From Accumulibacter sp. (lineage in GTDB: Bacteria; Pseudomonadota; Gammaproteobacteria; Burkholderiales; Rhodocyclaceae), in contig NZ_JAZKUG010000001.1 of assembly GCF_036625195.1 (NCBI RefSeq), positions 2,542,001 through 2,606,000 on the forward strand: a stretch of DNA of 64,000 bases, read 5' to 3'. This document shows positions 18,701-25,544 of the stretch, in pieces. The number at the start of each line of letters is the position of its first letter. Within the stretch, counting starts at the first letter, position 1. The position numbers were made by a program, and so were the translations under genes. The notes below the pieces were generated by a model. The model had not been told where the DNA came from and did no database searches. It worked only from the letters and a program-made list of their open reading frames with translations.

Positions 18701-19201
18701 ATGCAGCTCAAGCGAGCGTTGAAGCACCTCTGCACCCCGGACTTCGTCGCCTTGAAGGCGTTTCCTGCGGCCACGCTCGATCGCATCGAGCAGGCGATCG
18801 GATGTTCGGAGCGGACGCATCGCGGCGAGCTGCGATTCGCGCTCGAAGCGGGCATGGAGCCGGTGCACGTGCTGCGCGGCATGACGCCGCGCGATCGTGC
18901 GCTGCAGCTCTTCGCCGCCCTCCGCGTCTGGGACACGGAGGAGAACAGCGGTGTCCTCGTCTACCTGCAGCTGGTGGACCGCCGGATCGAGATCGTGGCC
19001 GACCGCGGCATCGCGCGCCTGGTTGCGCAAGCCCAGTGGGATGCCGTCTGCCGTCGCATGGAGGCGGCGTTCCGTGCCGGCGACTTCGTGGGCGGCACCC
19101 TCGCCGCCGTCGACGCGATCACTCAGCTGCTCGCGCAGCATTTTCCGGCGGGCGATGCCAATCCCGACGAGTTGCCCGATCGCCCGGCGATCATCGAGTA
19201 G
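18701..19201 (+). CDS. TPM-domain protein, soluble paralogue
   Basis: 166 residues starting MQLKRALKHL, five bases after the previous gene stops. It matches the second, shorter TPM gene that commonly follows lemA and the first TPM gene. Features include TPRDRALQLFAALRVWDTEENSGVLVYLQLVDRRIEIVADRGI and the FVGGTLAAVDAITQLLAQHFP end. No signal peptide or membrane helix is seen. Function unknown; the three-gene neighbourhood suggests an envelope-linked complex. Confidence 0.88.
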   Translation: MQLKRALKHLCTPDFVALKAFPAATLDRIEQAIGCSERTHRGELRFALEAGMEPVHVLRGMTPRDRALQLFAALRVWDTEENSGVLVYLQLVDRRIEIVADRGIARLVAQAQWDAVCRRMEAAFRAGDFVGGTLAAVDAITQLLAQHFPAGDANPDELPDRPAIIE

Positions 19202-19519
19202 TGTTCCCCGGGCAACTACGGTGCTGTGCTCGGCCGTTGCAGTGCACTTGGCAAGCGGCACACCGGCCTGGTGCTGCCGGCGCCCTGACTGCAGTCGCGG
19301 TTCTGCCGCCGAGGCAGCTGGTCGGTTGACCTGGTCGAGTCTCCCAGTGGTTGATCGGCGCGGCCTGCTGCGCGAAGCGTCACCGTCCTGCGATGCCTCG
19401 CAGCGCCAGCGCTGGCCAGCCTGGAGCAGCGACTTGCGCGCAATGAGCGGCGGGCGGCAGGCGCCCGCCCGCATGCCGCGCAGCGCAGCCGAGCGCCTGC
19501 CCCCAGGTCGCCGCCGCTG
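19202..19519. other. 318-base gap holding a fragment resembling the LuxR-regulator gene
   Basis: No intact gene. Positions about 19349-19422 match bases 16301-16374 inside the LuxR-type regulator with roughly 85% identity, and the reading VVDRRGLLREASPS is shared. The match starts and stops abruptly. It is a gene remnant or short dispersed repeat. Confidence 0.6.
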
Positions 19520-20275
19520 ATGGCTCGCCAGTCGATCGAAGTCAGCGAGAAGGCGGGGGTGCGCTACCTCCACTTCTCGTCCGCCTGGGTGCAGGGGGCG
19601 ATGCGCATCCAGCACCCCAACGCACTCGAGTTGTCGTACACGCGCGAGATGATGGCCGGGCTGCTGCTGCGTGCCGTCCCGTGGCCGCGCGACGCGCTGC
19701 TGATCGGTCTCGGCGCGGGATCGCTGGCGAAGTTCATCTACCATCACCTGCCGGCGACGCGCATCACCGTCATCGAGATCGATCCGCAGGTCGAAACGGT
19801 GGCCCGCCTCCACTTCCGGCTGCCGGATGACCCGCGTCGGCTGCGCGTGCTGATCGCCGATGGCGCCGACTACATGCTGCAGGACGCCAGCCGGCATGAC
19901 TGCATCCTGGTCGACGGCTTCGATGGCCAGGCGCGTGCCGGTGCGCTCGAAACTTTGCCGTTCTACCAGGCGTGCCGGGCGCGGCTGAGCGAAAGCGGCC
20001 TGCTGGTGGTCAACCTGCTCGGCCGCGAGCGCGGCTTCGCCGCCAGCGCCGAGCGCATCGGGCAGGCCTTCGACGGTCGCTCGCTGGTCTTCCCGTCGTG
20101 CGACCGCGGCAACACGATCGTCTTCGCCACCGCCGGCGAGCCCGTCGACGTCGCCGCCGACGAGCTCCTCAGCCGTGCCGAGCACTGGCAGGCGGCGAGT
20201 GGCCTCAACCTGCTGCCGACGATCGCCCGTCTGCGCCAGGCCGGCCGGCTGCAACGCGATCGCCTGTTGCTCTGA
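19520..20275 (+). CDS. Spermidine synthase-like methyltransferase-fold protein
   Basis: 251 residues. The central Rossmann-type core includes LLIGLGAGSLAKFIYHHLP (about 56-74) and VIEIDPQVETVAR, the decarboxy-SAM or SAM binding pattern of the spermidine synthase superfamily. DGADYML and CILVDGFDGQ follow at the acceptor site. No membrane segment. Whether it really makes a polyamine is uncertain: many short members of this superfamily have lost that activity. It stands immediately upstream of the cyanophycin locus but is separated from it by a strong hairpin. Confidence 0.8.
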   Translation: MARQSIEVSEKAGVRYLHFSSAWVQGAMRIQHPNALELSYTREMMAGLLLRAVPWPRDALLIGLGAGSLAKFIYHHLPATRITVIEIDPQVETVARLHFRLPDDPRRLRVLIADGADYMLQDASRHDCILVDGFDGQARAGALETLPFYQACRARLSESGLLVVNLLGRERGFAASAERIGQAFDGRSLVFPSCDRGNTIVFATAGEPVDVAADELLSRAEHWQAASGLNLLPTIARLRQAGRLQRDRLLL

Positions 20276-20281
20276 GCTCAG

Positions 20282-20328
20282 CCGGGAGCGGGCAAGGGCG
20301 CTATACTTGCGCCCTTGCCCGCTCCCGG
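20282..20328 (+). terminator. Strong hairpin directly before the cyanophycin-locus ABC gene
   Basis: A perfect 20-bp stem with a 7-base loop (TATACTT) lies between the spermidine-synthase-like gene and the ABC gene's ATG at 20337. There is no T-run after it, so it is not a textbook terminator. Its loop contains TATACT, a good -10 element, so it may instead be a promoter or a leader structure. Confidence 0.55.
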
Positions 20329-20336
20329 TCTTCGTC

Positions 20337-22661
20337 ATGTCCGCAGCCAATCGCACGCTCCCTGCCGATGCCACGGCGCCGACCGGCCCGTCGGGGCCTG
20401 TTCTGCCGCCCGTCTGGTCGCAGCGCCTGGCGACACAGTTGGCCCCCGGCGAGCAGGTGCTCGCTTGGCTCGAGATCGATCTCGACGGCGCACTGCATTT
20501 TGCCCATGGTCTGGTCGTCGTCAGCAGTGAGCGCCTGCTGGCCAGTCCGGCCGGCGAGCAGGACTGGCAGAGCTGGGCCTATCGCGGCGGTCTGCTGCTC
20601 TCGCGGCGCGACCATTCCGGCGTCGGGACGCTCGAGTTGTGCGACACCGCGGGACGGCTCGCACACTGGCGCTACACGCTCGGTAGCGACGTCGCGGCCG
20701 GCCGGCTGGTCGAGCGTTTCATGCGCCAGCTCAGCTTCCGGCTGACCGGCGAACTGCCGCCGCCGGCGGGTGTCACCCTCTGTCCGAAGTGCGAGACGCC
20801 GCTGCTTGCCGGACAGGAGGAGTGCCCGGCCTGCAGCCGCGAGATTCACGAACCACCGTCGACCTGGACCCTGCTCCGCCTCGGCCGCTTCGCACGGCCA
20901 TACCGCAAGCAGCTGCTCGGCGCCTTCATCCTGTCGCTGCTGACAACGGCCGCGACGCTGGTGGCACCGTACCTGACCATGCCGCTGATGGACAAGGTGC
21001 TGATCCCCTACCAGAACGGGCAGCCGATCGATCCCGGGCTGGTGCTGCTCTACCTCTCGGGCCTGCTCGGATCGTCGCTCCTCGCCTGGGTGCTTGGCTG
21101 GGGACGCACCTACATCCTGGCGCTGGTCTCCGAGCGCATCGGCTCGGATCTGCGCACGGCAACCTATGAGCACCTGCTGAAGCTGTCGCAGGAGTACTTC
21201 GGCGGCAAGCGGACCGGCGACCTGATGGCGCGCATCGGCTCGGAGACCGACCGCATCAACATCTTCCTCTCGCTGCACCTGCTCGATTTCGCCACCGATG
21301 TGCTGATGATCGCCATGACGACGGTGATCCTGGTTTCGATCGACCCCTGGCTGGCGGCGGTGACCCTGCTGCCGCTGCCGGTCATCGCCTGGCTGATCCA
21401 CGTCGTTCGCGAGCGCCTGCGTACCGGTTTCGAGCGCGTCGACCGCGTCTGGGCAGAAGTGACCAACGTCCTCGCCGACACGATCCCCGGCATCCGCGTC
21501 GTCAAGGCTTTCGCCCAGGAGGCGCGCGAGGCGGCGCGCTTCCGCGCCGCCAACGTTCGCAACCTGGATGTCAACGACCGCGTCAACCGCGTCTGGTCGG
21601 TCTTCTCGCCGACGGTCACCCTGTTGACCGAGTTCGGCCTGCTGATCGTCTGGGCATTCGGCATCTGGCAGATCGCCGGCGACCGGATCACGGTTGGCGT
21701 GCTGACGGCATTCCTTGCCTACATCAGCCGCTTCTATCTGCGCCTCGATTCGATGAGCCGCATCGTCTCGGTGACGCAGAAGGCCGCGGTGGGAGCGAAG
21801 CGCATCTTCGACATTCTTGATCACGTCTCGAGCGTCCCCGAGCCGACCAGCCCGGTACACCTGCCGCAGGTTTCCGGCCGCATCGAGCTGCGCGGCGTCG
21901 GCTTCCGCTATGGCACGCGCAGCGTGACCCGGGACATCAGCATCGCCATCGAGCCCGGCGAGATGGTCGGCCTGGTCGGCCACAGTGGCTCCGGCAAGAG
22001 CACCCTGGTGAATCTCATCTGCCGCTTCTACGACGTCAGCGAAGGGGCGATCCTGATCGACGGCGTCGACATCCGGTCGCTGCCGGTTGCCGAATACCGC
22101 CGGCACATCGGACTGGTGCTGCAGGAGCCGTTCCTCTTCTTCGGCACGATTGCCGAGAACATCGCCTACGGCAAGCCCGAGGCGACGCGTGCCGAGATCG
22201 TCGCCGCCGCGCGCGCGGCGCACGCGCACGAGTTCATCCTGCGCCTGCCGCACGGCTACGACTCGCTCGTCGGTGAACGCGGGCAGGCGCTCTCGGGTGG
22301 CGAGCGACAGCGGATTTCGATCGCCCGTGCGCTGCTCATCGACCCGCGCATCCTGATCCTTGACGAGGCGACCTCTTCGGTCGATACGACGACCGAGAAG
22401 GAAATCCAGAAAGCGCTCGACAACCTGGTCCGCGGCCGGACGACGATCGCCATCGCGCACCGCCTGTCGACGCTGCGCGACGCGAACCGGCTGGTGGTAC
22501 TCGATCGCGGCAGCGTCGTCGAGGTTGGCAGCCACGACGAGCTGATGGCATCTGAGGGACACTACTACCGCCTCTACCAGGCACAGGCGCGCAACGTCGA
22601 TACCGAAGAAGAACTGCGGCGGCTGGAAATCGACCGCGAGGACGAGGGAGATCGCGAATGA
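20337..22661 (+). CDS. Cyanophycin-locus ABC transporter, fused permease and ATPase
   Basis: 774 residues. The N-terminal soluble region (about 1-145) is followed by a zinc-ribbon (CPKC...CPAC, about 149-166), six membrane helices (about 190-490) and an ABC ATPase. The ATPase has Walker A VGHSGSGKSTL near residue 548, signature LSGGERQRISIARAL near 650 and ILILDEATSSVD. The half-transporter resembles exporters of the MsbA/lipid-peptide class. The fused N-terminus and zinc ribbon match the type found beside DUF1854 and cphA genes in betaproteobacteria. The substrate is unknown; transport linked to cyanophycin or its dipeptide is only an inference from context. The start was chosen after the hairpin because MSAANRT begins the conserved region. 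Confidence 0.88.
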   Translation: MSAANRTLPADATAPTGPSGPVLPPVWSQRLATQLAPGEQVLAWLEIDLDGALHFAHGLVVVSSERLLASPAGEQDWQSWAYRGGLLLSRRDHSGVGTLELCDTAGRLAHWRYTLGSDVAAGRLVERFMRQLSFRLTGELPPPAGVTLCPKCETPLLAGQEECPACSREIHEPPSTWTLLRLGRFARPYRKQLLGAFILSLLTTAATLVAPYLTMPLMDKVLIPYQNGQPIDPGLVLLYLSGLLGSSLLAWVLGWGRTYILALVSERIGSDLRTATYEHLLKLSQEYFGGKRTGDLMARIGSETDRINIFLSLHLLDFATDVLMIAMTTVILVSIDPWLAAVTLLPLPVIAWLIHVVRERLRTGFERVDRVWAEVTNVLADTIPGIRVVKAFAQEAREAARFRAANVRNLDVNDRVNRVWSVFSPTVTLLTEFGLLIVWAFGIWQIAGDRITVGVLTAFLAYISRFYLRLDSMSRIVSVTQKAAVGAKRIFDILDHVSSVPEPTSPVHLPQVSGRIELRGVGFRYGTRSVTRDISIAIEPGEMVGLVGHSGSGKSTLVNLICRFYDVSEGAILIDGVDIRSLPVAEYRRHIGLVLQEPFLFFGTIAENIAYGKPEATRAEIVAAARAAHAHEFILRLPHGYDSLVGERGQALSGGERQRISIARALLIDPRILILDEATSSVDTTTEKEIQKALDNLVRGRTTIAIAHRLSTLRDANRLVVLDRGSVVEVGSHDELMASEGHYYRLYQAQARNVDTEEELRRLEIDREDEGDRE

Positions 22662-23131
22662 AGCCGTGCCCGGATTACCAGTTGCAGCGCAATTCCTTCG
22701 GGCGCCTCGAACTGCGCACGGCCGATGGCCAGATCCATGAAGGCGTCGCACCGGTACGCGCCTTCCCGATCACCGCGCCCGACGACGGCCTCGCCCTGGT
22801 CGATCCCTATGGCCACGAGCTGATCTGGATCGACCGCCTCGACGACCTGCCGGACGACCTGCGGCTGTTGCTCGCAGACGAACTGGCGGGGCGTGAATTC
22901 ATGCCGGTGATCCAGCGCATCGTCGGTGTCGGCAGCTTTGCGACACCGAGCACCTGGGAGGTCGAGACCGATCGCGGCCGCACGAGCTTCGTCCTCAAGG
23001 GCGAGGAGGACATCCGTCGCCTGGCGTCGCCGGCCCTGCTGATCGCCGACAGTCACGGCATCCACTTCCTCATCCGCGACCGCCATGCGCTCGACCAGCA
23101 CAGCCGGCGGATCCTCGATCGCTTCCTGTGA
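22658..23131 (+). CDS. DUF1854-family protein of the cyanophycin locus
   Basis: 157 residues; the ATG overlaps the ABC gene stop (ATGA). It matches the DUF1854 family by the pattern LRTADGQIHEGVAPVRAFPI, LVDPYGHELIWIDRLDDLP, and a C-terminal LLIADSHGIHFLIRDRHALD. It is soluble with no signal. It consistently accompanies the ABC transporter above in cyanophycin-making bacteria, so it may regulate or assist it. The molecular function is unknown. Confidence 0.88.
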   Translation: MKPCPDYQLQRNSFGRLELRTADGQIHEGVAPVRAFPITAPDDGLALVDPYGHELIWIDRLDDLPDDLRLLLADELAGREFMPVIQRIVGVGSFATPSTWEVETDRGRTSFVLKGEEDIRRLASPALLIADSHGIHFLIRDRHALDQHSRRILDRFL

Positions 23132-23294
23132 GCCGGGCGATGCCCGTTGCCCGTGCCGCGGGTCAGCCGATCGTCGCGTCCCGCGTTGATACCGCGATGC
23201 CCGGCGGATCGTACCGGTGCGACGGTCCGCTGTGCCGGCTTGCCATCCCGTCCGCGCCAGCGCGCGCCAACCCTTTCGTCCCTGGACCGACGCC

Positions 23295-25466
23295 ATGAAA
23301 AGCAAAGACATCAAGTTTCTCGAAATCCGCCATCTGCGCGGTCCGAACATCTGGACCTACCGTCCGGTGATCGAAGCGCTGGTCGATATCGGCGACCTGG
23401 AGGACTTTCCCTCCAACAGGATCCCCGGCTTTCCCGAGCGACTGGCGGGCTTTCTGCCTTCCCTCGCCGACCACCGCTGCAGCTACGGCGAGCCGGGCGG
23501 TTTCCTGCGGCGGCTGCAGGAGGGCACCTGGCCGGCCCACATCCTCGAGCACGTGACGCTCGAGCTGCAGAATCTGGCCGGCATGCCGGGTGGCTTCGGC
23601 AAGGCGCGGGAAACCTCGACGCGCGGGGTGTACAAGGTGGTCGTCCGCGCCTGGCATGAGGAGGTGACGCGCAGCTGCCTGTACGCCGGTCGCGAACTGC
23701 TGCTGGCGGCGATCCATGACGAAGCCTTCGATGTCGCCGGCACCGTCGAGCGCCTGGCCGACCTCGCCGAGCGTCGGCTGCTCGGACCGAGCACCGGGTG
23801 CATCGTCGAGGCGGCAACGGCCAAGGACCGGCGGATTCCGTTCATCCGCCTGCTGCCGACGGGCAACCTGGTGCAACTCGGTTACGGCGCCCGCAGCCGG
23901 CGCATCTGGACGGCGGAGACCGACCGGACGAGCGCCATCGCCGAGGGCATCTCACGTGACAAGGACCTGGCGAAGACCCTGCTCGGCGCCTGTGGTGTGC
24001 CGGTACCCGAGGGGCGTCTGGTGGAGAGCGCCACTGACGCCTGGGACGCCGCCGAGGAGATCGGCCTGCCGGTGGTCGTCAAGCCGTCGGACGGCAACCA
24101 CGCCCGCGGCGTGTTCACCAACCTGATGGCGCGCGCAGAGGTGGAATCGGCCTACGCCGCTGCCGTCGAGGAGGGCAGCGGGGTCATCGTCGAGCGCTAC
24201 GTGCGGGGTTCCGAGCACCGTCTGCTGGTGATCGGGGGCAAGCTCGCCGCCGCCGCGCGTGGTGAGACGGCAACGGTGGTCGGTGACGGTCGGTCGACGA
24301 TCGACGAACTGATCGACCTGCAGATCAACTCCGATCCACGGCGTGGTGCCGCCGAGGAATTCCCGCTCGACGTAATCCTCCTCGCCGAGAATCCGGTAGC
24401 CCGCCTCGAGGTGACGCGTCAGGGCTTCACTCCCGACTCGGTGCCGGCGGCCGGCCGCGAGGTCCTGATCGTGCGCAGCGGCAACCATACCGACGATGTC
24501 ACCGATCTCGTCCATCCCGAGACGGCAGCGACCGCCGCGCTCGCCGCGCGCATCGTCGGTCTCGACATCTGCGGCGTCGACCTCGTCTGCGAGGACATCT
24601 CGCGCCCGCTCGACGAGCAGCGCGGTGCGATCGTCGAAGTCAACGCCGGCCCGGGTCTGCTGATGCATCTGAAACCGGCGAATGGCCAGCCGCGCCCGGT
24701 CGGACGGGCCATCGTCGACGAACTGTTCCCGAACGGTGACGACGGTCGCATTCCCGTGGTCGGTGTCAGCGGCAGCACCGGCAAGACCGCGGTCTCCCGT
24801 CTGCTCGCTGCCATCGTCGGCCTCAGCGGCAGGAACACCGGGCTGGCGTGCAGCAGCGGCCTGTTCGTCGGCCGCCGTTGCATCGATCCGGGCGATGCCG
24901 CCAACTGGGGATCGGCCAACCGGATCCTGATGAACCGCACGGTGGAAGCTGCCATCGTCGAGAACGGCTGTGACGCCATTCTCGACGACGGGCTGGCCTA
25001 CGACCGCTGTCAGGTCGGCATCGTCACCAACGTCGAACCCGAGCGGCACTTCGGCCACCACGATGTGGCCACCGCCGAACAAGTCTTCACCATCCTGCGC
25101 ACGCAGGTGGATGTCGTCCTGCCCGGCGGTGCAGCCGTTCTCAATGCCAGCCAGCCGATGCTCGTCGACATGGCGCCACTGTGTGATGGGGAAGTGATCT
25201 TCTTTGCTCCTGACGGCGACCTGCCGGCGGTCGTCGAGCACCGCGGGCGGGGTGGCCGGGCGGTCTTCGTGCGTGCTGGCGAGGTGGTTTTCGGCAGCCG
25301 CGAGCGCGACACCGTGATCACCAGCCTGCGGTTGATCCCGCTCACGGATGCCGGACGCAGCGCGCCGCAGGTGGACCACGTGCTCGCGGCTGCGGCGGCT
25401 GCCTGGGCTCTCGGCATCGCTCCCGAGATCGTCCGCACCGCTCTCGAAACGGCGACCGCTGGTTGA
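23295..25466 (+). CDS. cphA': Cyanophycin synthetase paralogue, short form (CphA')
   Basis: 723 residues, about 137 fewer than the next gene. The order is N-terminal domain, ATP-grasp (KPSDGNHARGV near 260) and Mur-ligase-like central domain. The N domain holds HILEHVTLELQ (about 85-95), containing an HxxEH motif like that of zinc metallopeptidases. The Mur P-loop reads GSTGKTA instead of GTNGKTT, the ETARGG block of the paralogue is AIVENG, and the C-terminal Mur domain is missing. ATP-grasp is intact, so aspartate addition may survive while arginine ligation is doubtful. The start ATG was chosen because it gives MKSKDIKFLEIRHLRGPN. Two-gene cphA'/cphA loci are known in betaproteobacteria such as Cupriavidus. 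Confidence 0.9.
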   Translation: MKSKDIKFLEIRHLRGPNIWTYRPVIEALVDIGDLEDFPSNRIPGFPERLAGFLPSLADHRCSYGEPGGFLRRLQEGTWPAHILEHVTLELQNLAGMPGGFGKARETSTRGVYKVVVRAWHEEVTRSCLYAGRELLLAAIHDEAFDVAGTVERLADLAERRLLGPSTGCIVEAATAKDRRIPFIRLLPTGNLVQLGYGARSRRIWTAETDRTSAIAEGISRDKDLAKTLLGACGVPVPEGRLVESATDAWDAAEEIGLPVVVKPSDGNHARGVFTNLMARAEVESAYAAAVEEGSGVIVERYVRGSEHRLLVIGGKLAAAARGETATVVGDGRSTIDELIDLQINSDPRRGAAEEFPLDVILLAENPVARLEVTRQGFTPDSVPAAGREVLIVRSGNHTDDVTDLVHPETAATAALAARIVGLDICGVDLVCEDISRPLDEQRGAIVEVNAGPGLLMHLKPANGQPRPVGRAIVDELFPNGDDGRIPVVGVSGSTGKTAVSRLLAAIVGLSGRNTGLACSSGLFVGRRCIDPGDAANWGSANRILMNRTVEAAIVENGCDAILDDGLAYDRCQVGIVTNVEPERHFGHHDVATAEQVFTILRTQVDVVLPGGAAVLNASQPMLVDMAPLCDGEVIFFAPDGDLPAVVEHRGRGGRAVFVRAGEVVFGSRERDTVITSLRLIPLTDAGRSAPQVDHVLAAAAAAWALGIAPEIVRTALETATAG

Positions 25467-25544
25467 GCAGCGGCGGTGGGACGGCAGCGAACCGGTACTC
25501 CGCCGCAGCACTTCTGACAGGCAATTTCTCGAAGGGAGTCATTC

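Noticed and set aside
18897..19520. 207-residue open frame spanning the TPM gene and the following gap
   Set aside because: It is a shifted frame of the TPM gene and then reads the LuxR-like fragment; no ribosome site.
20301..22751. 816-residue minus-strand open frame opposite the ABC gene
   Set aside because: Antisense artefact rich in Arg, Asp and Gln; all ABC motifs are on the plus strand.
23952..25511. 519-residue minus-strand open frame opposite the short cphA paralogue
   Set aside because: Same antisense artefact; the plus-strand cphA motifs are clear.
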